This document shows, one piece after another, positions 50,978-58,179 of a stretch of DNA of 58,179 nt; position 1 is the first letter of the stretch, and every line of letters starts with the position of its first letter. Location of the stretch: the NCBI GenBank assembly GCA_964546955.1, contig CAZJLP010000032.1, positions 1 through 58,179 of the forward strand, in the 5' to 3' direction. The notes below the pieces were generated by a model. It did not search any database. It was not told where the DNA came from and worked only from the letters and a program-made list of their open reading frames with translations. Source of the stretch: CAZJLP01 sp964546955 (GTDB taxonomy: Bacteria > Verrucomicrobiota > Verrucomicrobiia > Opitutales > Opitutaceae). A program made the translations under genes and the position numbers.

Positions 50978-52161
50978 CGCCCGTGTGCCGCGGCGGTCCG
51001 CCGCGATCCGAGGCCGGCCTTGATTTTATCCACGGTCGCCGCAATCGAGTGTTCTCGCAGGGCGCGTTCCTGGGCCGCCCGCCGCATCCTCCTCCGGCCG
51101 GCGGGGTCAGCCAGCAGCCGATCCAGTTGCTCCGCTAGTTCGCGTGCATCGCGATAAACTGCAATCTCGGCGCCGAACTCGTACATTTCGCCGAGACCCG
51201 GCGCCAGTTCGGTCAAGTAGCAGGCGCCCAGCATAGGGGCCTCGATGTCGCGGAGCCGGGAGTAGGTGGCGACTTGGTCGTGCCGCAAGCGTGGAGATTC
51301 GAATCGGTTTACCCCGACCGCAACGGCGCATTCCCGGGTCAGCCGGAGATAGTCTTCCCGTCCCACGGGGGGACCCAGCCATGGTGCGGGCGGGCCTTGG
51401 GGCGGGGAAGGGGGCGCCACAAAACACTTTCGAAACCAAGCGCTGGCGCCGTGTTGACGGAAGAATTCGATCTGTGCATCGACTCGTGCAGGCAGTGAGC
51501 GGCGTTTCGGCGCGCCGGCTCCGAGCGGGGACGCTGCGATCCATCCTTTGCCGCGGATGTCGAGCGATCCCCCCTGCTCCGCCAGCTCGGTGAAGAAACG
51601 CGCGCGCTGAGCATCCCTCGAACCAAGGAAGATGGCACGCGGTTCTTCGCGCTCGGGAACACTGCGCAGCGGCGGCGGCACCCACATCGGCATTGGCGCG
51701 TGCACATGGGCCAGGCGAGCGTCCCGATAGAGGGAGAGAGCCTCCCATTCCGGAACCCAGTGGAGATCGAAGGCACGGTACGCCTCAGGTACGCGCCGAA
51801 ACTCACGCACGTTGTCACAGAAGAAATTGACGCTGGGTATTCCGATCCGACGAAGCTCCTTCAGCGCGGCGGGATGCACGAGTTTCGGGAAAAAATATCC
51901 AAGGAAGAGGTCGACGCCCTCGTGGCTGTGCCACGTCGCGACATCGCGGACCGCGCGCTCCCATGTCTGGTCCTTCCAGGTCTGAAGCGCCGTTGAGTCG
52001 TCGATCGCCATGCCGGCGGCCCAATCGAGCCCGGGCGACTCGAGGACGGTATGTCCGGCCTCCTCGAGTCCGGCGCGAAGCATATCCGCCCAGAAGTCGT
52101 AGTTGGCCGTTTCGGGGCCACGGGCCGCGGTCTGGAAAAATGCCAGGTAGATTCGCATCAT
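50974..52161 (-). CDS. CgeB-like glycosyltransferase
   Basis: 395 residues (MMRIYLAFFQTAARGPETANYDFWADML). The architecture matches the CgeB / 'glycosyltransferase family protein' group: an N-terminal domain with GVDLFLGYFFPKLVHPAALKEL and GIPSVNFFCDNV, and a C-terminal domain with AVAVGVNRFESPRLRHDQVATYSRLRDIEAPMLGACYLTE and YRDARELAEQLDRLLADPAGR. Overlaps at both ends (ATGA) tie it into the operon. The substrate is unknown. Confidence 0.8.
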   Translation of the reverse strand: MMRIYLAFFQTAARGPETANYDFWADMLRAGLEEAGHTVLESPGLDWAAGMAIDDSTALQTWKDQTWERAVRDVATWHSHEGVDLFLGYFFPKLVHPAALKELRRIGIPSVNFFCDNVREFRRVPEAYRAFDLHWVPEWEALSLYRDARLAHVHAPMPMWVPPPLRSVPEREEPRAIFLGSRDAQRARFFTELAEQGGSLDIRGKGWIAASPLGAGAPKRRSLPARVDAQIEFFRQHGASAWFRKCFVAPPSPPQGPPAPWLGPPVGREDYLRLTRECAVAVGVNRFESPRLRHDQVATYSRLRDIEAPMLGACYLTELAPGLGEMYEFGAEIAVYRDARELAEQLDRLLADPAGRRRMRRAAQERALREHSIAATVDKIKAGLGSRRTAAAHGR

Positions 52162-52910
52162 TTGCGCATCCGGAGAAAAAGCGCGTCGAGTTGCAGGAGG
52201 GTTTCGCCCCCGCGGACATCGGTCGCGAATGCCTCCAGGCGGAAACCCCAGTTCTCGAGCTCCGCGATCACCTCACCGGCCAGCGGCTGGCCCGTGTAGA
52301 GCTCTTGAAACGAGAGTTCGAGAATGACGGCCCGTGCGTGGGCCAGCTGGCGGATCCCGCCGCGCAGAGCCTGCAGCTCATACCCCTGGAGATCCAGTTT
52401 GATCAAATCTGGCGGGGGCAGGCCATGCGTTTCGCACCAGGTGTCGAGCGGGACTACCTTGACCCTCACCTTGGAACCCGAGTGGACACCGTAGGACTCC
52501 TTCATCAGAGAATTAGGGGGGAGCAGACTGGCCGAATCGGACGAAGACGTCATGTCCATTTCCAATTCGGCTGCCACCTCGCCCAACGCGGTCGAATGGA
52601 GGTAAACCGAGGGGAGGTTCGACGCGTGGCGCCGGAATTCCTCGCAATGCGCGGCGAGCGGCTCGAAGGCATGCACCGTCGCGGAGGGGAAGACGCTTTT
52701 CGCCAGCAAAGTCCACTGGCCGCGGTTTCCTCCGAGGTCGTAAATGACGTGGGGGGACTGCGCGGAAAGCCGGCGGAGCAACGCGTGGGTGTCGCAGACC
52801 GGAAAGCCCGCTTGGCGAAGTGGCGAATCCCGCAACGCGGAGCGTTGCTCGGCGCGTTTCAAACGGAAGGCGATGGATTCGCAGACGCGGCGAAGAAAAG
52901 CGATGATCAC
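52158..52910 (-). CDS. FkbM family SAM-dependent methyltransferase
   Basis: 250 residues from a GTG that overlaps the upstream gene's stop. SAM-binding motif VIYDLGGNRGQWTLLAKSVFP, acidic motif VHAFEPL, and the FkbM-specific LIKLDLQGYELQALRGG block. Likely O-methylates a sugar of the surface glycan, which in some O-chains caps the polymer. The flanking glycosyltransferase genes overlap by 4 nt on both sides. Confidence 0.9.
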   Translation of the reverse strand: MIIAFLRRVCESIAFRLKRAEQRSALRDSPLRQAGFPVCDTHALLRRLSAQSPHVIYDLGGNRGQWTLLAKSVFPSATVHAFEPLAAHCEEFRRHASNLPSVYLHSTALGEVAAELEMDMTSSSDSASLLPPNSLMKESYGVHSGSKVRVKVVPLDTWCETHGLPPPDLIKLDLQGYELQALRGGIRQLAHARAVILELSFQELYTGQPLAGEVIAELENWGFRLEAFATDVRGGETLLQLDALFLRMRK

Positions 52911-54211
52911 GGTGGTGTCGGAGAGTGGTTGACGGCGCTCGCGAGGGACTCCGCGAATTGTTCGCGAATTTTCACCGGATCGAAATCTGCCAGGCCGGCG
53001 TGCCAGCCGCGCTCGGCCAGTTGTTCGCGCCAGCCCGAATCGGCGCGGAGGCGGGCGAAGACGTCGGCCAGTTCAGCCTCGTCCGAACCGGTGGCCCGGG
53101 CTGCTGCGGCGGGATTTTCGCGCGCCCAGCGAACTCCCGTTGCATAATGCGGGCCCGTCACGAGGACCGGCATTCCGAGCGCGAGGTACTCCGGTAGTTT
53201 GCTGGGAAAATGGTGCCGGTATAGGCGTTCGAGCTTTCTGTCGGGACGGGCGGGGTACGGAAGCCAGACGGCATCGCAGTCGCGCTGCAGGCCCGCCCAG
53301 GCTTCGTCCGAAGGAACAAAGCCGCGGAACTCGCAGACATCGACCGCCGCCGCCAAATCCGCTGCCGCACCGCCCGGGGGGCGGCTGTAGAGGACGAGTC
53401 GAACGCCGGCCCGCCGGATCGCGGGCAGCGCTTCCAGCAATGCCTCGCCGTACCCGTAGTTGAGATTGCCGGCGAACCCGATGGTCAGCCGGCCCGGGTG
53501 TCGTAGTTCGCGGGTCGATTCCTGGCCGCGCGGTCTGAGTCGCTCGCTCCGATTCGGGTACAAGACCTGGCCACCGGCGCCGTAGCGGTCGGCGCACCAC
53601 TTTTCCATCTCAGGGCTGATGCACAACCGTCTCGCCGCGGCGCGATAGAATCGGGTGTCCCGCGCCTTCACCGCGGCGCGCGCCCAAAAGTACACGGGCT
53701 CGAACTCATCGTTGATATCGTGGACGGCGACGACCAGCGGCAGGCGGCAAGCCTCGGCGTACTGCCGCGCCGTGTCATAGTACTGCGCGTGCTGCATGAC
53801 GCAGAATACGAGGTCGGGTTGGAATTCCCTCAACGCCGCGCGGATTGTTGCGATCGTGGCCTTCGGCACCCAGCCGAAACCCTGCAGCGAGCGTTTCAGG
53901 CGATGGAAGCGGGAGCTTTCAAAACGCTGCCAAGGGATGATCAATTGATGATACTGTACTTGCGGCAGAGGATCCCCGATCGTGGGAACGTGCCGCGCCA
54001 GCACACGGAGACGATCTGGCGGATGGTGGCTGAAGAGCCGGTAGAGCAACAGACCTCCGGCCGTGCCTGTTTGGGGGCCTTCGTCGGAGAGGATCAGGAC
54101 TTTAGGGGGACCAGACGACACGTGAGCTCGGTTCCGGACGAGAGACCGTTCGATGAAGTCGAAGGCGCGTGCAGGGGCGGACAAGAGTCGATCGCGGGCC
54201 TCGCGCGCCAA
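52907..54211 (-). CDS. Family 4 glycosyltransferase
   Basis: Up to 434 residues from a TTG at 54211; a GTG at 54121 (MSSGPPKVLILSDEGPQTGTAGG) is the more homologous start and would give 404. The C-terminal domain has LTIGFAGNLNYGYGEALLEAL, CEFRGFVPSDEAWAGLQRDCDAVWLPYPARP and HHFPSKLPEYLALGMPVLVTG (donor loop). The family is clear; sugar and linkage are not. Confidence 0.83.
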   Translation of the reverse strand: MAREARDRLLSAPARAFDFIERSLVRNRAHVSSGPPKVLILSDEGPQTGTAGGLLLYRLFSHHPPDRLRVLARHVPTIGDPLPQVQYHQLIIPWQRFESSRFHRLKRSLQGFGWVPKATIATIRAALREFQPDLVFCVMQHAQYYDTARQYAEACRLPLVVAVHDINDEFEPVYFWARAAVKARDTRFYRAAARRLCISPEMEKWCADRYGAGGQVLYPNRSERLRPRGQESTRELRHPGRLTIGFAGNLNYGYGEALLEALPAIRRAGVRLVLYSRPPGGAAADLAAAVDVCEFRGFVPSDEAWAGLQRDCDAVWLPYPARPDRKLERLYRHHFPSKLPEYLALGMPVLVTGPHYATGVRWARENPAAAARATGSDEAELADVFARLRADSGWREQLAERGWHAGLADFDPVKIREQFAESLASAVNHSPTPP

Positions 54212-54237
54212 CGTGGTAGCGGAGCACCGACGCGATC

Positions 54238-55422
54238 TTACGAAGGCGCAAAGGCATGGGGGGCAGTCTCCCGAGGAGCAGAAAAGCCGAAATCGGAAAG
54301 AAGGCGGGACGCCATTGCTGTCGGCGAATAGTTTTGCAGCGCCCAGGCGTGTCCTTCCCGCGCGATTCGTTCGAGTCCCGCGGAGTCATCGAGAATCCGT
54401 TCGATGGCGGGCCGGGGATTGTCCAGGTCGACGCCGAGGTAGTGCTGGCCGTTCACAGGCATCGTCGGCAATTGCGCTCCATAGCGATCGAGATTGAGAT
54501 TGATCGCGACACAACCCGCCGCGAGGGCTTCCCAAAAGCGCCAGCTGTCCCATTGAACGATGCGTTCCGGGCGCGGGTCCAAACGCCCCAGCATTCGATA
54601 GAGGGCGAATTTCACCTTAGCCTTATTTCCGCCGAGCAAATATTGATTGGGGTTTCGCCAAGGCAGAGAGGGGATCAACGCCCCGCAAAAGGCCGACACG
54701 AGCTGATTCTGCTTCAGTCGTTCGTAGTAGGATCGGCAATGACGATGGTTGGTCTGCTCCCACATCAGGCGATCGAGCGGGTCGCTGGGTGCAATGGAAA
54801 GATCGTCGCGGGTGCCGTCCAACGGAAGGTGTGGCGCGAGGAGCGGATCGAGCGTAGCCTGGGCGCGAAGCCTGGCCGTATGAGGGTAGTTGTGCGACGC
54901 GCCGAAATTGACCAGCATGGCTCGACGACGCTGCGCGAAGGGCGGCGCATCCGCGGTGTAGGCGAGAATCCGGTTCGAAAGCCCGAGCACCCAGGGCCGG
55001 AGATTGGAAGGGTGCCATATCCGCCGGTTGAGCTTTGTGCGATAGATGACGTCGAATTGCCGGAATTCAGGCTCCCACGATACGGTGCGGAGGCCGTCAT
55101 TTGTATCCATATACACGGTCCGATAGCGGCGGCCCGCTTTAAACAAGCCGGTTGGCGTGGGACGGCGCATGGCCCGAGGAACCCCTATTTTGATCCAATT
55201 GTACCAGGTATAAGGCAGGATCACGACGTCGCAGTCGTCGGGCGTGACCTCCGGCGTCCGGCGAAAAAGGTAATCGTCCGGTTGGTTTGAGCGACGCCAG
55301 TAGTTGTCGCTCGCGTAGTAGGGAATGCCGAGCGCGCGCAAGCCTTCCGCCAGAATGATGATGTCATCCTGCAGATTGTCCGGTTCGGGACAGCAATAGA
55401 AATAGACTCGGGGAACGTTCAT
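54238..55422 (-). CDS. Glycosyltransferase (family 1-like)
   Basis: 394 residues (MNVPRVYFYCCPEPDNLQDDIIILAEGL). The N-terminus and the segment RIVQWDSWRFWEALAAGCVAINLNLDRYGAQLP (donor-side region) match a poorly studied glycosyltransferase family found in polysaccharide clusters. VVILPYTWYNWIKIGVPRAM and YYERLKQNQLVSAFCGALIPS lie between. No standard DXD or E-x7-E can be fixed with confidence, so the activity is an inference from context. Confidence 0.68.
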   Translation of the reverse strand: MNVPRVYFYCCPEPDNLQDDIIILAEGLRALGIPYYASDNYWRRSNQPDDYLFRRTPEVTPDDCDVVILPYTWYNWIKIGVPRAMRRPTPTGLFKAGRRYRTVYMDTNDGLRTVSWEPEFRQFDVIYRTKLNRRIWHPSNLRPWVLGLSNRILAYTADAPPFAQRRRAMLVNFGASHNYPHTARLRAQATLDPLLAPHLPLDGTRDDLSIAPSDPLDRLMWEQTNHRHCRSYYERLKQNQLVSAFCGALIPSLPWRNPNQYLLGGNKAKVKFALYRMLGRLDPRPERIVQWDSWRFWEALAAGCVAINLNLDRYGAQLPTMPVNGQHYLGVDLDNPRPAIERILDDSAGLERIAREGHAWALQNYSPTAMASRLLSDFGFSAPRETAPHAFAPS

Positions 55423-56330
55423 TGCTGACCCGCGAGGTCGCGCGCAGCCCGGACATGGCCGCGTTCGCGGGCCAACAAGGTATCGCGGGCGTCTCGATTA
55501 CTCGTCACCATGCGGGCGAAGCGACTTGCCTTCTGCCTCAGGGTGCGCGGCTCGTTTGGGACGGTTTTGTGCAGCACCCAGTGGTGGAGCCATTCCGAAT
55601 AAGCGTGTCCTTCGATGACGCGCAGCAGGTAGGCCCGTTCGCACCGGCGAGCGGGGATGAGATGCTGCAGGTGGAGCTGCGGAAACACGCCTTTGCCGAG
55701 CCCTAACTCGCAACCAAAATAGGCGATGTCCGTATCGCCTCCATAAAGCAGTTGGGCGCCCTGCAGATCCAGGCGGCGCAAGTCAGGATTAGTTTCGCTT
55801 CGGTGACGGTAACCTTGGGCGACGGAGCGGCGGACGCAAAGGCCGGCGCCCCATGGAGTGGAGGGATTGTGTCCGGGATCGTTCGACCAGACAGCGCTTT
55901 CGCAAAACCGCTCCGTCAAGTACGAGCGCCAGAGGGCAGGCACGGTGGGCGCGCCTTCCTCAAAGACCAACTCGACGCGACCGCTCCAGGTTCCAAGAAA
56001 GGGGTGCTCGCGCCCGAGCCGGTCGCATGCCGCCAAAAAATCGGGAGCCAGCACATTGTCGTCGTCGACGAGAATAATGATCTCGCCTTGGGCGGCGGCA
56101 AAGCCGGCCAGTCGCGCCGCGGTCAATCCGAGTTGTTCTTCGCGCACGGTCCGGCCGTTCGGGTGCCAGGACAGATCGATCTGCGGCCCTACTGCGGGGG
56201 TCGATGCATTGTCGATTACGATGAGCTCCCAGGTTGACGAGGGCAGCGTCTGCCCGCGCAGCCCATTCAGCGTCCGCTCGAGATAGTCGAGGCGGGGATT
56301 GTGGGTGGGAATGACGACGGAAATTTGCAT
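55419..56330 (-). CDS. Family 2 glycosyltransferase
   Basis: 303 residues from ATG 56330 (MQISVVIPTHNPRLDYLERTLNGL); the frame continues upstream into the acyltransferase gene and is not used. GT-A features: LIVIDNASTP, ILVDDDNVLAPDFLAAC (DDDN metal/donor motif) and WGAGLCVRRSV with the acceptor loop TDIAYFGCELGLGKG (EDxD-like position). Adds a sugar residue to the glycan. ATGA overlap with the downstream gene. Confidence 0.88.
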   Translation of the reverse strand: MQISVVIPTHNPRLDYLERTLNGLRGQTLPSSTWELIVIDNASTPAVGPQIDLSWHPNGRTVREEQLGLTAARLAGFAAAQGEIIILVDDDNVLAPDFLAACDRLGREHPFLGTWSGRVELVFEEGAPTVPALWRSYLTERFCESAVWSNDPGHNPSTPWGAGLCVRRSVAQGYRHRSETNPDLRRLDLQGAQLLYGGDTDIAYFGCELGLGKGVFPQLHLQHLIPARRCERAYLLRVIEGHAYSEWLHHWVLHKTVPNEPRTLRQKASRFARMVTSNRDARDTLLARERGHVRAARDLAGQQ

Positions 56331-56335
56331 CGAAC

Positions 56336-56908
56336 TCAAGAAGGCGGTGAAGACGCGCCCTCGCGGTAACTTTTGATCGTGGCCGGAACTCCGAGCGCGA
56401 TTGCGCCGGGCGGAAGGTCGCGTGTGACCACCGCACCCGCTCCGATCACACAGCCATGGCCAACGGTGACGCCGCCCAAGATCGTGACACCCGCGCCCAG
56501 CCAGACATCGCGGCCAATTTTCGTCGGAAGGAGTTCGTCGGTGAGGAAACGCATGTCGGTACCCAGCGGTGGGACGACGTGATTGGCTGAAACGATCTGG
56601 CAATGCGCCGCGATCAGGCAGTGGTCCCCGATCTCGACGCCTCCCTGGCCGTAAATAACCGTATACGGGCCGATGAAGGTGGACTGTCCGATCCGAATCG
56701 CTCCGCCATAACCCTCCAGAATCACACCGTCCTGCAAGACGACGTTATTCTCGATCACGATCTGGCCGCGTCGGCTGTCGCGCACGCCGCAGCGCGCGGT
56801 GACGCCGGAACGGATCTGACACCCCGCACCCACCTGCGCCCCGCTGAGCCGAAGTTTTTGCGCGCGCCAGCGGTGCCAGCATTTTCGCAGCAGTCCTCCC
56901 GGTGTCAT
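56336..56908 (-). CDS. Left-handed beta-helix acyltransferase (putative colanic acid/O-antigen acetyltransferase)
   Basis: 190 residues with clear hexapeptide repeats (IENNVVLQDGVILEGYGG, IRIGQSTFIGPYTVIYG, IGRDVWLGAGVTILGGVTVGHGCVIGAGAVVTRDLPPGAIALGVPA). The catalytic-His type segment IVSANHVVPP is present. Family members O-acetylate sugars of surface polysaccharides using acetyl-CoA. It lies between Wzt and a GT2 gene, with 3-5 nt gaps. Confidence 0.88.
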   Translation of the reverse strand: MTPGGLLRKCWHRWRAQKLRLSGAQVGAGCQIRSGVTARCGVRDSRRGQIVIENNVVLQDGVILEGYGGAIRIGQSTFIGPYTVIYGQGGVEIGDHCLIAAHCQIVSANHVVPPLGTDMRFLTDELLPTKIGRDVWLGAGVTILGGVTVGHGCVIGAGAVVTRDLPPGAIALGVPATIKSYREGASSPPS

Positions 56909-56911
56909 AAG

Positions 56912-58114
56912 TCAGTCACGGCGCAGCGTCCATTCCCAAGGAAGCGCGGTGGGCCCGATCACGGTGAGGGGCGGCAGCTTCGGGTAGAACCGCGGAGAAA
57001 TGAAGTCGAACTGGGCGACTTCGAGTTTTTGATCGTAGTCCGTAGTGGCATCGCCCAGGTAGACAGAGATTTGGTACGTGTCGGTGTGGAGAGGGAGGTT
57101 TTCGATTCGCGCGGTCACAACTCCCTCGGCGGTTGGCGCGGCTTGCCAGGCGTCGCCGACCATGCGGGCGTTTCCTCCCGACACCGGTTGACCCCATTTC
57201 GTCGACAGGATGATGCCTACCACGGGCGGGGAGAGAGGAAAGGGCGATTTGAAACCGACCTCGATCTGAAGCCCGCCTTCGGCCAGCGCCTTCTCGTGGA
57301 CGCGGACGAACGTGATGTGGGGACGGTCGCTGGAGGCGAACTCCGCTCGCTGTTGTCCGGAGCGAAGGTAGGCCGCCAGGCACTCCCCAATAGGGCCGGC
57401 TTGCCGAACCTGCCCCTGTTGCAACCAGATGCCGCGGCTACAGATGCTCTGCAATGCAGCGTGATTGTGGCTGACGAAAAGGACCGTGCGACCTTGTTGC
57501 TGGCAGACGTCGCCCATTTTCCCCAGGCACTTCTTCTGAAAGGCCGCGTCGCCGACGGCCAGCACTTCATCGACGATGAGAATTTCCGGCTCGAGATGAG
57601 CGGCAACCGCGAAGGCGAGCCGCACATACATGCCGCTCGAATAATGCTTCACCGGCGTATCGAGAAATTTTTCCACCTCGGCAAAAGCGACGATCTCGTC
57701 GAATTTCCGCCGAATTTCCGCACGGGTCATGCCGAGGATCGCTCCGTTCAAGAAGATATTCTCGCGGCCGCTGAGTTCTCCATGGAAGCCGGTGCCCACT
57801 TCGAGCAGGGAGGCCACGCGCCCACCCAGGATGATCCGTCCCGTGGAGGGCTCGGTGATGCGCGAGAGGATCTTCAGCAGCGTGGATTTCCCCGCGCCGT
57901 TACGCCCGACGATGCCGACGACCTCGCCACGTTGGACCGAAAAGTCGACATCGCGGAGCGCCCAGAACGTTTCGTGCGTCGAATCGGCTGCGCGCCGGCT
58001 GAAAGGAGATCTCAACAGCGCAGTCAGGCGATCGCGCAGAAGCCCGCTCTTTGCCTGATGACGCAGCGTGTACTGCTTTCCGAGACCCTCGACCTGGATG
58101 ATGGGTTCATTCAT
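56912..58114 (-). CDS. wzt: Polysaccharide ABC exporter ATPase Wzt with C-terminal glycan-binding domain
   Basis: 400 residues. The ATPase domain is at about 5-250: Walker A VGRNGAGKSTLLK, signature YSSGMYVRLAFAVAA, Walker B ILIVDEVLAVGD. The C-terminal 150 residues form the Wzt-type beta-sandwich (HITFVRVHEKALAEGGLQIEVGF... ILSTKWGQPVSGG) that recognises the modified non-reducing end of the glycan in O9a-type systems. With Wzm it exports an undecaprenyl-linked glycan. Here the terminal modification could come from the FkbM methyltransferase. Confidence 0.93.
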   Translation of the reverse strand: MNEPIIQVEGLGKQYTLRHQAKSGLLRDRLTALLRSPFSRRAADSTHETFWALRDVDFSVQRGEVVGIVGRNGAGKSTLLKILSRITEPSTGRIILGGRVASLLEVGTGFHGELSGRENIFLNGAILGMTRAEIRRKFDEIVAFAEVEKFLDTPVKHYSSGMYVRLAFAVAAHLEPEILIVDEVLAVGDAAFQKKCLGKMGDVCQQQGRTVLFVSHNHAALQSICSRGIWLQQGQVRQAGPIGECLAAYLRSGQQRAEFASSDRPHITFVRVHEKALAEGGLQIEVGFKSPFPLSPPVVGIILSTKWGQPVSGGNARMVGDAWQAAPTAEGVVTARIENLPLHTDTYQISVYLGDATTDYDQKLEVAQFDFISPRFYPKLPPLTVIGPTALPWEWTLRRD

Positions 58115-58117
58115 CGG

Positions 58118-58179
58118 TCAGATGACATCTGCGAACGAACGCTCGGTGCGGCGGAAATACCAGATCCCGGATACCAGCA
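58118..58179 (-). CDS. wzm: Polysaccharide ABC exporter permease Wzm, C-terminal end only
   Basis: The last 19 codons read LVSGIWYFRRTERSFADVI then TGA, the conserved C-terminal signature of Wzm/TagG-type permeases (YFRRxExxFADVI). The gene starts outside the window, 3 nt upstream of wzt, as usual for this pair. Confidence 0.85.
   Translation of the reverse strand, partial: LVSGIWYFRRTERSFADVI

Overview
The window is GC-rich, compact bacterial DNA with short intergenic gaps and many ATGA/GTGA start-stop overlaps. The gene mix suggests a member of Verrucomicrobiota, possibly Opitutaceae: a XylR-type regulator with a LacI-like sensor and AraC HTH, an IPT/TIG lipoprotein, ADOP and MacAB exporters, and a heptose/hexose-type surface polysaccharide cluster. 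This taxonomic call is an inference from content; no rRNA is present.

Layout. (1) 1-9960, minus strand: a nitrogen-assimilation cluster. It holds a NitT/TauT-type ABC importer, a NikR-like regulator, two DUF1989 proteins (carboxyguanidine deiminase-like CgdA/CgdB, formerly 'urea carboxylase-associated'), a biotin-dependent urea/guanidine carboxylase and the N-terminal part of allophanate hydrolase. Two nearly identical 28-bp NikR-style operators stand before its two transcription units. (2) 10134-19052: housekeeping and envelope genes (Cys-rich small secreted protein, dxs, xseB, M48 protease, secreted EEP hydrolase, TIG lipoprotein, hemW, M23 peptidase). (3) 19081-29781, minus strand: an export island with an ADOP permease and its ATPase, an NtrY/NtrX-like two-component system, and a complete MacA-MacB set. 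(4) 29993-37899: crcB, coaD, pgsA-pgpA, an M42 peptidase, hisA, a XylR-type regulator, and a secreted PQQ-type sugar dehydrogenase behind a structured leader. (5) 38029-39423: a dihydrolipoamide dehydrogenase-like flavoprotein. (6) 39545-58179, minus strand: a surface-polysaccharide operon with Wzm/Wzt exporter, about nine glycosyltransferases, FkbM methyltransferase, hexapeptide acyltransferase, two Wzy/WaaL-like membrane proteins and a polyprenyl glycosylphosphotransferase interrupted by a 10-N assembly gap.

The most unusual signal is a set of palindromic or arrayed oligomer repeats wedged between, and into, genes. A four-helix-bundle (S23/IVP, Avd-like) gene sits between the response regulator and histidine kinase genes, bounded by outward-facing inverted arrays of the heptad GCTTANN. 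Other repeats have the same design without a gene: inverted hexamer arrays at 25971-26091 and 32145-32327, heptad arms that supply the stop codons of hisA and the convergent regulator at 34311-34440, and heptad arrays inserted at the start and in an interdomain linker of the carboxylase gene. I propose these as one class of element, with the IVP gene as a candidate partner. That link is inference.
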